Counted from the stretch's first letter, positions 32,741-45,000 are shown. The stretch is DNA of 64,000 nt from Lucifuga dentata (GCA_014773175.1 VXCM01000456.1:1-64000); one strand, 5' to 3'. Translations and numbers: made by a program. Notes: generated by a model not told the origin, from the letters alone.

Positions 32741-35700
32741 ATGGGAGACAAGAGGAGTCCGACAAGGTAAAACTGTCGCTAATATCGTTAAATGGAGATT
32801 TTATATGGTCGTTTGTTATCAGAACACGATAAATGGTTGAGGCTCTTTGACTGAAGTGTTCATGGCGGCTGGCTGTTTTAATAAGGGGCAAACTGGCTGT
32901 TTAAACTCAAAGCTCCTTTTCCTTCGTGGACAGACATCTGACCAGAAAGCATCCCCTTTTGTGTCGCTTCCTTGTCGTATTGGTAGTCTTTTTATTCGTT
33001 TGTGTCGGGATATACTGTTCAGAATGAAAATGTGTCTGCTTTTGTTTTTGTTTGTGTGTGAAGGCCAAAGCGGCAGTTCAAGCCTTCCTCTGATGATGGT
33101 TACTGGGACTGTAGCGTGTGCACGTTCAAGAACAGTGCTGAGGCGTTCAAGTGCATGATGTGTGATGTCAGGAAAGGCACATCAACACGGTAAGTAACTG
33201 CAGCTATTCATTTTAGCAAAGTAGTAAACATCAATTTAAAACTGCTGCAGCCATGTGTAACTTTCATTTATGTATCTCACACATAAGCTTTTCGGTAATG
33301 AAGATGTAATTTACAATCTATTTAATGATGTAATTTATGGTAACGTGGCTATTATTATTAACTTAAAATTCATAGAATTCACCATACCAACTATCACCTG
33401 ATCAATGTTAGTATTAGTACAAATATTTTTTTTTCTTTACAGTATGACAGATTTTTGCTTATACGTTTTTCCCCTTAGCTGGGTAGGCATAGACATTGTT
33501 TAGGATAGAGGATATAGGTAAATCTAATGATCATCCAATGCCAATGAAATCCTTGGAAGAATTGTCTCAAAACACTACTGATTTTTAAGGCCCGGTAGTG
33601 TTACTCACAGCAGCAATTTTTCACAGTTAAAGATGTCACATAAACCTTTGCATAACGTTTTTTCCTATGCATGCCTATCAGAAGAGGTCCACCACAAGCT
33701 GCACCATAGAGCCTTTAAACTCACATAGAATCCAGTCTTTCCAGTTAGGTATAATAATAACCTTTATTTGCAACAAAAAAAGCTTTTACCACGCTTCAGT
33801 AATATCCTCTCCTATCAGAACGAGATCGAATAATGAAAGGAGAAAAGGAGTGTAAAGGAAGAAGTTATGCCTCCTCCTGTCCAGCATGGGACACTGATGA
33901 AACATTAATTAATGAATACAGCCAGTAGTTCCTTCTTAAAGCTTCTATTGCAGTAAATCATTGTGAATTTTGTTTAATGATTTATGACAAGCATGCATCT
34001 GAAAATTAAATGGGTTACTTATGGATAAATTTGCACTTGAGTGTTAAGACACAATTCTCATTTCCAGTGCTGAGACTGCAGCCATATTGACTTAATGAAC
34101 ATTGTTTTCAAGATTTAAAAAAAAAAAAAAAGTCTAGGAGGTGTAATCTGGCATTACCAGACCTGTCTGCACATTATGTTTGTGCTGTGGTAGCGAAGGA
34201 GAAAAATCAAGCGGGACTCTGGATGATTGTTAAGAAAAGTTGACCTGAGATCGTTGAAAAAGGTGATTTTGATTAAGATCTCAAACTGATGGAATGCTTC
34301 GATGATTACCAACATGTAGCTTTTTAGCAACAGAGTGTAAAAGAGAGAGTACAAGAAAGCAGAATGGAATATTCAGCCACTTGGAGGGTTTATCTCTAAT
34401 CTAAGTGATTTATATCTATTGAGTTAGAGTGAGGCAGACCTGTAGCCTAGTAGGCATGCACGATTGAACCCTCCGCAAAGTTCCCAGTGTTCGATTGGTT
34501 ATCGTCCCTGTAGCTTAATTGTCTCTGTCGTCTTCTCTTTGTTAGTATTCATTACAGTACAACATGCACAAAAGTTGAATTGAGGGAAGTAAGGAAATGT
34601 CAAACAATAACATTAGTAAACAAATTATGAGCAACATCAGAGCAACATTGTATCCAGACCTCAGAAGAGGTTCTGGATATATTCTGCAGTGAAAAGATAC
34701 TTTGACTCAGATAAATGTGTTGATATGACAGTAAATAGTTTGTTTTAATGTCTAAAGGATGTATCTACCGTATATACTCGACTGCAAGCCGAGTTTTTTT
34801 CACCAAATTTCACAACGCAAATCGGGGGGTCGACTTATAGTCAAGTAATTCAAATCAGACCGAAATTTCCAGGCGTGGAAATACTACCAATTACCACTAC
34901 CCATGGAAAATAGTTTAAATCATACCTTATAATGAGATATTTCCTGACAAAACATCTTATTAAGCACATTTTGCAGAGGCCAGTAAGGCTAACATAATCA
35001 GCTGCTGAAATAAATATCATGTTTACCAGTACCGCTGTTAGAGCCATTTCTTGGTTAATTATCAAATGTTTAAAATATTTAATTTGGGAAAAGTGAAATC
35101 AAATAAGTTATTATGTTTTAATATTGATTAGAGCCGGCTCCGTGAAGTGCCGCTATGATACGTACCGGCTCCGACACGGAGGATCTGTAGACGCTCAGCT
35201 GGAGGAACGGGGCAGTGGTATAGTTATTTACCTCACCTCACATCATGTTTTGTTGTTTTGATTTTGAAAATGAGTAATCCATGAAAAGAACAAGAGCGCG
35301 ATGTTATCATTCAGGTGTGCGTCAGGAAGAGAAGCCCTGTTAAAGCGGTGAAGTTTTAAAACAACCACGACCTGTACATGGATTATTTTCAGAAAATCAC
35401 AGGAATTCTATGACAATACGCAGGAAAACAGGTAATTTGCTAAACAAATAAATTGATGGAACAACATCAGGGGCTCGACTGAGGGAATTCCAAAACTCCG
35501 TATGGAGGAATGTCCAGCACAGACAGACCCGCATCGACTCAGGTACAGGANGGAATTCCAAAACTCCGTATGGAGGAATGTCCAGCACAGACAGACCCGC
35601 ATCGACTCAGGTACAGGATAATTACTGAAAGCATGTAACGGGTGAGATTCTTAAAAAAAATCTCACCATAATTACAAAGCTAAAAATGCTAAATAAGTGC

Positions 35701-36807
35701 TGTGATAATTAAAGCTCATTTGTAAAGCTTTCTTTACCTTCATCACTGCATTGTTGAAGCATTTGGCGATTCAGAAGAGGAAGAGAAGTCCGGAAAACTT
35801 AATGTCAGCTAATGTTAATTACATAATCAGCTGTTTACCAGTATGGTACATGGATTATTTTCAGAAAATCATAGGAATTCTATGACAATACCCAGAAAAA
35901 AAAGGTAGGCTAATTTGCTAAACAAATAAATTGATGGAGCAACTTTGGGGGGTCGGCTTATATGTGGGTTTCTGTAAAAAGCTAAATTTGCAGGTCAAAA
36001 TTGGGGGGTCGGTTTATAGTCGAGATCGGCTTATAGTCGAGTATATAACATTAGGCCCATCAGTATCTTTTCATGATGTTATCTAAATTATGTTTCTGAC
36101 TGAAGGCTTGGATAGAGGTGGTGGCTGAAATGAGTAGGGAGTTTTTTTAGATTCAAGATTCACCCAGAAAGCTGCCATCAAAGTGAAAATGTGTACTCAT
36201 CCCAATTACAGGGGCATTGATTTAAAAAAAAAAAAAAAAATTTAACTGTGACACCAATGGCTTTTGTTTTGTTTCTTTCAGAAAACCACGGCCTGTTTCT
36301 CAGCTGGTTGCACAGCAAGTAAATCAGCAGTTTGCACCACCCACACAACCCAAAAAGGAGAAGAGAGAAAAATCAGAGAAAGACAAAGAAGCCACGCTTA
36401 AAAAGAACAGTCATAAAAAGATACGGTAATTAATTAAAGTTTTCAAAGAAAATAGCAGAATAGCTATGCTCATAATATTCAGTGGACTTTGATTTTGTTG
36501 TCACGTTTTTGTCACCACTTAAATAACTGAATAAATCTCACTTCTATTTCTTTATCTCTTCCATAGGCCCAGGTTAAAGAACATAGACAGGAGCAGTGCC
36601 CAACATCTTGAGGTCACAGTTGGAGACTTGACAGTAATAATTACAGACTTTAAGGAGAAAGCCAAGCCCACATCCACTTCAACAAGTCTCCCCTTAGCGG
36701 ACCAACACTGTCAAAGTGGCTCAAGCTCTGATAACACTGAACGAGGGGTTTCCAGATGCTCTTCACCCTGTGGGGAAGGCTCGCCGGTCAATGGAGAGAC
36801 TCACTAA
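32741..36807 (+). CDS. yaf2: YY1-associated factor 2 (RYBP/YAF2 subunit of PRC1), 4 exons
   Basis: Exons 32741-32766, 33064-33189, 36282-36425 and 36567-36807, all phase-compatible with GT/AG borders, give 178 residues (human YAF2 is about 180). The start [13 protein letters not shown] matches human YAF2. A RanBP2-type zinc finger spans about 20-46: W23, then C25/C28 and C39/C42. A Lys/Glu-rich segment follows (about 68-97), then the RING1B-binding strand pair around [18 protein letters not shown] (about 113-130), and a Ser-rich tail ending NGETH. In the nucleus, YAF2 bridges RING1 proteins in variant PRC1, which ubiquitylates H2A, and binds YY1 and MYC. The sister protein RYBP is excluded by length and by the MGDKRSPTR and SSDNTERG segments. 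Intron 2 (3.1 kb) hosts a DNA element at 34771-36047. Confidence 0.97.
34771..36047. mobile_element. Non-autonomous DNA transposon, family B copy 1, in yaf2 intron 2
   Basis: The left end TATATACTCGACTGCAAGCC and the right end GGCTTATAGTCGAGTATATA are inverted repeats. Subterminal motifs such as GGGGGTCGACTTATAGTC and GGGGGGTCGGCTTATA recur in both halves. Internal sequence (GTGTGGAAATACTACC, ATTACCACTACCCATGG) is shared with copy 2 at 39276-39882. A GC-rich block at 35130-35220, absent from copy 2, could be the remains of an internal promoter. There is no long transposase frame. A 67 bp N-flanked duplication (35484-35618) inflates its length. The superfamily is not identified. Confidence 0.75.
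35484..35618. repeat. 67 bp direct duplication around N at 35551 (assembly join)
   Basis: Bases 35484-35550 and 35552-35618 are the same (GGAATTCCAAAACTCCGTAT through GGTACAGGA). This is the same artefact signature as at 18336-18462. Confidence 0.9.
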
Positions 36808-37515
36808 CCTCCACAATCCAATTTTGCACAATCCATGCTTCTACACCCTCAATAGCCTCAACCAGATATTAATTCCAAATTGCATATTTTTAATAATAAA
36901 TGGGGCTGTATTTTCATTGCCTTGTCAGGGTAACAAAGAATTCAGGAGTCAAGATTTCTGCTCTGCGCAGAACTGCCAGAGCGAGATCTGTCGCTATGAA
37001 CTGAGAAAGTAACAGCAGCATTGAATCGTGGATGTCAGTGGAACTGTGCCATATGTTCTGGTAACTTTTCTTATAACACTTATGTGCTTTGTCAGCATCA
37101 CACTCATATTTGTCAGTATGTGTCATTTCCACTATGGATTATTGAGAGTATTCACACTGATAGTAGCAGAGGATAAATTACGCATTACTAAAGAAAATGT
37201 GAAGATGTCACCTCAGTAGCTTACCCTTATATTTTGTTAAATTATTTGCACTTGCTGACATCCTATATTAATGAAAACATTTTATAGCATTACTTCCAAT
37301 TTTGCCATGGTGAGTAAATCATGTTGGTTACTGGCCTTATCAAGCTCTCATTTTACGCCATTAGATGCAATAATTATTTTACTGTATAACATTTGAGTAA
37401 AATTATTACTCTAAAATATGCTTCTCTTTTACTTTGTAGAGTTAAGCATGATTTGAGCTAGAGTGGTTTATATTGTAAAATAATGTGAAATAAAATAAGT
37501 TGTTAGATATTCATG
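36808..37515 (+). other. yaf2: yaf2 3' UTR with poly(A) signal
   Basis: AT-rich sequence after the TAA stop. An AATAAA at 37489-37494 (in GTGAAATAAAATAAG) is the best poly(A) signal. Earlier TAATAAAT near 36893-36900 could be an alternative upstream signal. Confidence 0.6.
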
Positions 37516-38297
37516 ATTTCATCTTGTGGTCCTTCATAAATGAAAACAGTGTTTAACAGCCTGATGAATTACTGGAAAACATTGAAAAAAGTGTTTCCTC
37601 TTAATGATTTCTTATACTTCAATAATTGATCAATTTTGAACCATCTTGTATTATTGAATTTGTTGAACAGCAATAAGCAGCAGCTTATTTTCACATCATT
37701 ACTGACATAAAAGACCTTATGCGTCATATCATGTAGACTGGTTACTGTTTCGTTTGCTTTTGCCATTTCAAAAAAAAAGATAAGCGAGCCATTTTTTGGC
37801 AAACAATATGACAAGCAAATTTATATTGTTCCAAAATACCACATTAAAATGTGTTCCTTGGATGCATGTAGACATGTCGAATCCAGAACTGCAGTTACTA
37901 CAAATACTATGCATTTAGATGTCTGTGCAAGGGTTTTGGGCTCCAATTATTCTATAAAGCCATAAGTTTAAAAAAAAAAAAAAATGTTTATAACGTGTTT
38001 AAGAAGTGTTGAATCCAAACATACAGTTTTATCAACTGCTTATTGGAATTTTGGTTTTTAGGAATTTAATTGGGTTTATATAGTATACGTCTGCTGAAAA
38101 CTGAAATGGCTTTACTGCAAAAGTGCACAGGCCAGCTGGCTTGACTGCAGTTGTCGACTTGTAGCCGCCACTGTAGCTCAAAAATTTTAAGTATATCTCT
38201 AAGTATTTTCATGTGTACTGTAAAGACTATTAGTCTGTGTGTACTAGCTGATCAAATAAAACACAGGTATATCAGCAGAGGGTGGGGCTCCTGCTCT
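37516..38297. other. Intergenic yaf2-gxylt1, no gene seen
   Basis: AT-rich, without coding or clear repeat structure apart from an A run at about 37970-37984. Confidence 0.55.
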
Positions 38298-38387
38298 TAT
38301 GCTGCGTTCCAGACAACTCGGAATTCGAATTTTTCCGACCTCCTGCTTGAAAAAATGCTTTGGAACCAGGAACGCCGTATGGAGGGG

Positions 38388-38400
38388 NGGGGGGGGGGGG
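38388..38400. repeat. Poly-G run with single N at 38388
   Basis: A G homopolymer broken by one N at the left edge of the hAT-like insertion; the exact junction is therefore unreliable. Confidence 0.85.
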
Positions 38401-39542
38401 AAGTTAGAATGATTCAGAGGGCCCAGAGTCACGGAGGGGCCCTGCACGATCAAATAAGTAGTGCACGGATCTTACGTCATGCCTACGGTACCACCATCAC
38501 TGATGCATCAGGTTTTCATTTCCTCATGCATCGAATGCGCACTAAAAGCAGCATCGCCACGAAGCTCCTGCGTGAGTATCCACCACTTCTCTTAACACTT
38601 CAAATTATGCGTGCGCGCACGCGTGCGTGTGTGGCGGGCGTGTGAAGACGGCCGATGTCGCAAACTGTGAGAAACGCGCCGCAGCGTCATGACACATACA
38701 AAAGGAAAGTCAGGTTATCAAAAACGAAGAGAAAGCAAAGAGAAGAGAGGAGAGGAGCAGAAAGGGCGACAGCTTGTTACTGAGTTTTTCAGGAAGAAAG
38801 GTGAGTTAATGAGTTCATGTGTGGCTACAGAGTGCTACATACATCTGCTGCTAAACTCATACAGTATGGAATATACTGTACACAGGTTACCATGATGTGA
38901 TGTTATTCAGTTTCTGTAGCTTGGCACCGTCCCGTGCAGGGCATACAGCATATGTAAAAGTTTTATTTTTTATATTAGCATAAAATACTGTATTTTTCCA
39001 CAACAAATAGCTATTACATAGCCCTAATTCAGTCAATGTTAAAGTGACAGTAACTCCAGGTGCATGTTGGTGTTATATATGACAACATACTATGCATTTT
39101 ACAGAGCCAGGACCTTTATCAGGTCATACTGAAGAAGAGTCAGGGAGAAGTGTGGAGGATGAGGAAGAGGTGAAAGACACACCACAAATCAAAACGAGGA
39201 AAAAATAATATATCTGACAGCAGACAGTGAGGAAAACAAAGGAAGAGAATATTTTACTGTGTATATTTTTGATTGCCGTATACAGTGTACTCTAATAAGC
39301 CGAGTGTTTATAACCAAATTTCACAAAGCAAATCAGGGGTCAGCTTATACATGAGAAATACAAATTTGATCCCAGAGAAGGAAATTTCCAGGTGTGGAAA
39401 TACTGCCCATTACCACTACCTATAGAAAATAGTTTAAATCATACCTTAGAATGAGATATTTCCTGGCTAAACATTTTATCCAGCACATTTTGTGACAGCC
39501 AGTAAGCACTGTTGTGATTGGTCACAGTAATCAGCTGCTGAA

Positions 39543-39671
39543 TAAATATCATGTTTACTGGTACGTGGATTATTTTCAGAAAATCACAGGAATACTATGA
39601 CAATACNTAAATATCATGTTTACTGGTACGTGGATTATTTTCAGAAAATCACAGGAATACTATGACAATAC
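39543..39671. repeat. 64 bp direct duplication around N at 39607 (assembly join)
   Basis: TAAATATCATGTTTACTGGT through CTATGACAATAC occurs on both sides of a single N. Confidence 0.9.
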
Positions 39672-39711
39672 CCGGAAAAACAGGTAATTTGCTAAACAAA
39701 TAATTGAGAAC

Positions 39712-39838
39712 AACATCAGGGGGTCAGCTTATATACGGGTTTCTTTAAAAATCTAAATTTGCAGGTCAAAATCANAACATCAGGGGGTCAGCTTATATAC
39801 GGGTTTCTTTAAAAATCTAAATTTGCAGGTCAAAATCA
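39712..39838. repeat. 63 bp direct duplication around N at 39775 (assembly join)
   Basis: AACATCAGGGGGTCAGCTTA through GGTCAAAATCA occurs on both sides of a single N. Confidence 0.9.
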
Positions 39839-40499
39839 GGGTCGACTTATACACGAGATCGGTTTATACTCGAGTATATACAGTACAAGTACAAACCTGA
39901 AAAAGTATAATATTTAAAGTTTATAAAGCTTTGGATACATTGACTGGTTCTGGAGGAGTATTTGTACACTTTTGGCTTCGGGCGGGTGGGGCCCAAAGAG
40001 ATTTCTTTTCATGGGGCCCAAAATTTCTGACAACGCCTCTGTTTGGAACTGCACTTGAAGTCGGGGCTCCGAGTTAATTCAGTTGATTTGGAAACTTGGA
40101 CCAAATCCATCTACCCGTCCTCAACAAGAATGACGTCACTCAACAAGGCAAAGCCCCTGAAGGCGAAATTTGTGAATGTAAATATTCAGCTATCAGCTGA
40201 ATAATTTTTTCATGCATTGAAGTTAAAAGGCCAAAATATATCTCCAAGTTTACTGTCTATAGTGTATGATAACTTTGCCATTGATATTGTAAGTGTAAAT
40301 AATTTCAGAACATTTAGTCCTCTGCAGAAATATTTAATACCCACTGTGTGGGTATTAATGCTGCCTTATAATAATACCTGTGGTATTAAACCCACTGTAA
40401 TAATACAGTAATACACATAGTAATACAGTTAAACTACACATACATAGTAAACCCACAATTAATAACATTGTAGCATAATACAACCAAACATCCTGTACT

Positions 40500-40893
40500 C
40501 CAGCTTTACTTTAGTTACAGTATTGGCGTTCAGCCATGCTTTTTTGTTTAAATTTGTCTGGAACGGCTTCAGTCGGAACTTTGACTGGTAAAAATCCGAG
40601 GTAGCTCAAACGCAGCATAACTTCTCTGCACAAATGTTTAATACCCACGTAACCGACATGCATTCAGTAAGCAGAAAAATAAACACACCTATTCACTGTA
40701 ATACAATCCAAACAAACAGTTCTGTAATAAATGCTAACTTTCGTCAGTTTAGTTAGTATTTATGACTTTGTTTAGTTTATGTATTGGCGTTTTTTGTTTG
40801 GCATTGTGGGTGTTGAAATACTTGGAGGTGAGAAGTCAGGATAGTCAACTAGGAAATTCCGACTTCCCACTTTGACTAGAACGCAGCATTAAT
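40500..40893. mobile_element. Two family C DNA element ends (…AACGCAGCAT)
   Basis: Two related tails: one around 40500-40620 (TATTGGCGTTCAGCCATGCT, later AACTTTGACTGG and CAAACGCAGCAT) and one around 40740-40893 (TATTGGCG, later CGACTTCCCACTTTGACTAG and AACGCAGCATTA). They are the complement-type partner of the GCTGCGTTCC end at 38300. A third copy is at 42260-42411. They look like repeated insertions of one fish DNA element. Confidence 0.6.
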
Positions 40894-41626
40894 TACCATA
40901 ATTATGACAAACATTAGCTTAGGACGCCAGTATGGTAGATGATGGGTGCATTCCAAGTCTGTTACCCGACAGTCACACCCCTTTACTGGAAGTCTGTTTT
41001 TCTGATTGGACAGCTCTGCTATAGCTGAACCTTTACACCGAAACCGCATCTCTATAACCTATCTATAACTATATATAACGCATCTATATAAACTGTTATA
41101 TATAACCGCATGAGTTTATAAAACATGCGAACAGAAAAATAATAGCAACATCTCAAGTGTAAAACGACTCCGATTATTTATGTTTAATTTTGTCTTATTG
41201 ATCATCTGTTTAAAACGACTGGATGTGTGTTTAATGCAGCTCCGAATGATAAAGAAACATAAAACAATAAAACAACCCTTATGTCGTCACAACCAGATGT
41301 GATTTGTTCCAACAAAATCCTTCTATTATGATGATTTGAGAGGGTTGATGAAGTGTTTGACCGAGAACCGGAGAGTTTTTGGTGGACTGATTAATAGCCT
41401 ATAGAAAATTAGAATGGTATTGGTTTTGGGGTTTTTAAGTTAGCTAATTTTATTTCAAAAGCCTGGAAGAGAAGGCAGGGTGGGTTATATGTATGACTAC
41501 AGTGTGTGGGAAATTTTTGTTTGCTTTTTTTTTTTTTTTTTTTTTTCTTTGATGAGCAGTCACTGTGTGCACTATATCCCGTATGTGTGTAATGGTGTCT
41601 TGTAAGCCCATGTGGGCTGGACACAT

Positions 41627-41640
41627 TCATTCATTCATTC
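41627..41640. repeat. Short (ATTC)n run
   Basis: Three to four ATTC units next to a T homopolymer at 41527-41546. Confidence 0.7.
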
Positions 41641-41829
41641 CACTGAAATGTTTAATAAAACATGGAAAAGTTCACTAACGCTGATAAACATTTGTATTTT
41701 AACTCTCTGACAAACACACTTAAAAATGTGATGATCTGTGGATTATAAAGTCAGATCGATCTGCATATGGAGTTTGTCAAACTGTTACAGTAATATTCAG
41801 GAGAATATTTTATTATCTTGTAGAAACTA

Positions 41830-42003
41830 AACACATCAGCTAAGCGCTCTGACAGCTCAGTTGTGTGATAAAGTCACGTCGCTTCAGATGCTTGTAAGTG
41901 AGGGAAAGAGGATAAGAACTTGGAATGCACCAGATATTCCTACAGTAAAGGCAAATCAACTGCATCCATTCCGCATCAAACCTCTAAAAGATGCGACATC
42001 GGT
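41830..42003 (+). promoter_or_regulatory. gxylt1: Probable gxylt1 promoter/5' UTR
   Basis: A GC-moderate island in AT-rich repeat surroundings, immediately upstream of the first coding exon. An ATG at 41991 with A at -3 begins MRHRYVC in a frame that stops 20 codons later. See the finding on the GT-repeat frameshift. No TATA box is evident. Confidence 0.4.
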
Positions 42004-45000
42004 ATGTGTGTGCTCTTCGCCTTCTTTTCACTGTTGTATACATTTATTCAGCTCGCCAGTCTGGACCGTGAGGAGTGGAGCGTTTGGAAAGCACAGGAGA
42101 CAGCCGACAGCAGCAGACATGTTACCGGGGAGCTTCTCGGGAAAGCACCGCCGGGTCTGGAACTACTGTAAGACTAAATACAAAATTAACAATTAAACAT
42201 TAAATAACTAAACTAAAGTTTCATTACAGGACTGTTTTGGTTGGGTTGTGTTACAATGATATTGATTAAGTTGGTTTAGTTAGTATTTATTACTAATTTA
42301 TTTTTCTCATAGTATTTATTAGCGTTCAGCCACGTTGTTTACATTTAGTTGTGGGTGGTGAACTGGGAAATTCAGACATCCCACTTTGACTGGGAACGCA
42401 GCATTGGCACTTGATAAGCCTGTCTTGATGAACACCTACTTGATCAAATCAGGTCTAATCCCAAAGCGTGCATTCTGATGTCTTAAGGAGTAAAGTTGAG
42501 GATTCAAAAGATCATGTTTTCACTCTGTCATTAAATCACTGTCAGATACAGGAATTCATTTTGTAGCGTGCCCGCTGATGGTTGTTGAGTGAACTACTTG
42601 TGGGAAAATGAGTGATTTTGTGCATCTCTAAAAAAGATTCTAGAGCTCATAGATGTCATTTTACAACTTTCACCATTAGGTTCACACTCCAGAGGTGTAG
42701 GCTGAGCCTTTTGCTGCCTTCCAAGTGTAGAAGCTGTAAATTCAAAACCTGATTTTCCAGTCAGGTGCTTCTTGTACCGACCTACCTATCTAACCTCAGA
42801 AATATGCAGCTCAGAGCAAGATTATTATGTTCTATGGGGTGAAATGACAATGTGAACATGCACAATGACATTTAAATAATCTTTAAAGGACCATATGGGC
42901 CATTTTGCATGTTTGAGCCCAATATATTCAGTTTTCATTCACATAACATTACTGACAATCATTTCCCAAAACATACTACTGGAATGGTGAATTAAAAAAA
43001 TGTTTTCCTACATTACAGACTGCCATTGGTTTCAGTTCATTCTGGTATGCTATTAAAATCAGCTTGTTGATTCTCGAAACATTCTTGGGATAGGTAATCC
43101 ATCATTGTGAACAAGATATGTATTCAGGTTTGTTTTTTTTTTTGAAGTTACCTAATTTTCAGTAAAAAGCGTGGAGTGATCTGAAAATCCTTCCCAGTGG
43201 TGGATTCAAGTGCTGCAGTGAAGAACTGATAACAGGAAACATTTTCAGATCACTTCACACTTTTTATTGTGCTTCGTGCTAAAATTATGTAACTTTGAAA
43301 ATACCTGTGTATGCTTTGGGAAATGATTGTCAGTAAAGTTATGTGTATGAAAATTGAATATATTGGGCTCAAACATGCAAAATGGACGGTATGGTCCTTT
43401 CAGTGCTGAATGAAATGGGCACGAAAAATATTTGGCAGTATTATCTCCATGGGATGAGTCCAAATTACAGGGAGCATTCCCAAGTTGTAGTGACAAACAT
43501 GTCAAGCATAAAGAGATATGTCAAATCATTGTCAAAGTGGTACTTTAAAAATGTGTAACAAGTTGCATTTGTGATTTCCAAAATTAAACATAGTTCTTTA
43601 CCAGGAGCACATTAAGGCAACATCAAGCATGCTGTGCTAATTTTTTCATTAAACCTAATGACAACAAGTACAGGTACTCAGCCCTGACAGGGCTGAGTAC
43701 CTGTCAACTGAGTCTGCTGATAATGTCACAATTTCCAGGATATCATAAGAATATGTGTTTGGTTAATAACTGATATATGTTTTGGCTCTTAGAGAGGTGT
43801 CAGGCTCTGCAGTCAAGGTAAGCAGAGATGAGAGGAGTCACCTGGCTGTGGTGGCCTGTGGTCCCAGACTTGAGGAGGCTCTCACCATCCTGAGGTCTGC
43901 CATTCTTTTCAGCAAAAAGCCTCTGCAGTTCTATATTTTTACTGAAGATAATTTCCATAACAGCTTCAGAGATGCTGTAAGTTTCCCTCATTTGTCCTCC
44001 TTATTGACACTGGTTGTGTTTATGTACAGGCACTTGTTAGTCTCAGATGGTTTTTCAGAGTATTTGTCTAGTCATCGCTATTCGGCCCAGATGCTAATGT
44101 GCATAATTTATTGAATACACATTATTATATTCTGCAGTAGTTTAGTCTGTAACTTACATGTGGAGATAGTTGAGGTATAATCTGTGGATGTCCTCATTTC
44201 TTCTTAAAGCTGAACTCCTGGTCCAGTATGGTTCAGACCAGATTTAACTTCATCATATACCCCATCACTTTTCCCAAGGAGAACACAAAGGAATGGAGGA
44301 ATCTTTTCAAACCTTGTGCATCTCAGAGGCTCTTCCTGCCAGTAGGTCTAGTGATCTTCATCAGTGCATATTCCACACATATTTGATACATTTGCTCATA
44401 AGGTTTGCGCTATCTGTTTCCCCAGCTGATCCTGCAGGATGTGGACTCTTTGCTGTATGTGGACACAGACATAATTTTTCTCCAGCCAGTGGAGGACATC
44501 TGGGCCCTCCTTTCTAATTTCAATTCTAGCCAATTGGCTGCAATGAGTCCAGAGTATGAAGACCCACGTATCGGCTGGTATAACCGTTTCAGTCGCCACC
44601 CCTACTATGGCAAGATGGGCGTCAACTCAGGGGTGTTCCTCATGAACATGACACGCCTCAGGAAGAAATATTTTAAGGTACTGGGCAACTTCTTTTTTGT
44701 AAGGCCTGTGCAATTACTTATGTTAACAAGACGTTGGTAAAATTAATGCCAATATGCTGGTGTTACATCATGTCTATTATAACATTTAATAAAATAAAAA
44801 ATAAAAAACTGAAACAAGTATGGTAAAAATATCTTGATTCAAAATTGACAACACATTTATGTCCACACCACTGCATGTAACTCTGTGTTTCATGTAAAGA
44901 ATACTCACTAGGTATGGAGTAATATAATATCTAGTAATATTACACAGTCCAAATTTTATTTTCAGCTAAAGACACTGACTTCTAGAGAGGAGTGAAATCT

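Larger units (their letters stand above)
39276..39882. mobile_element. Non-autonomous DNA transposon, family B copy 2
   Basis: The left end CCGTATACAGTGTACTCTAA followed by TAAGCCGAG and the right end GGTTTATACTCGAGTATATA match the family B ends. It shares the internal blocks AGGTGTGGAAATACTGCCCA and AATCATACCTTAGAATGAGA with copy 1. It lies inside the hAT-like block, so it inserted later. Two N-flanked duplications (39543-39671 and 39712-39838) lengthen it artificially. Confidence 0.75.
38298..40040. mobile_element. Nested DNA transposon block with hAT-like gene remnant
   Basis: The block opens with GCTGCGTTCCAGACAACTCG, a family C end (see 40500-40893). From about 38380 a second element appears to interrupt it, and the family C-like sequence resumes near 40040 with GTTTGGAACTGC. 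The second element contains a remnant open frame starting at 38689 (MTHTKGKSGYQKRRESKEKR, then GRQLVTEFFRKKG) with a GTGAGTT donor. A possible second exon at about 39104-39208 reads EPGPLSGHTEEESGRSVEDE and stops. The KSGYQKRRE…FF pattern resembles the start of hAT/ZMYM-type transposases. The right edge, GGGGCCCAAAATTTCTGACA followed by ACGCCTCTG, resembles hAT termini. The catalytic part is absent. Confidence 0.5.

Noticed and set aside
34430..34520. Sequence CCTGTAGCCTAGTAGGCATG suggesting a tRNA-derived SINE head
   Set aside because: Only a weak resemblance; no B box at the right spacing and no SINE tail.
35397..35602. Short minus-strand frames with repeated peptide
   Set aside because: The peptide repeats only because of the duplicated 67 bp around the N, an assembly artefact inside a transposon.
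38151..38645. 164-codon frame running through a poly-G run and an N
   Set aside because: It crosses an unresolved base and mobile-element junctions, and the peptide resembles nothing.
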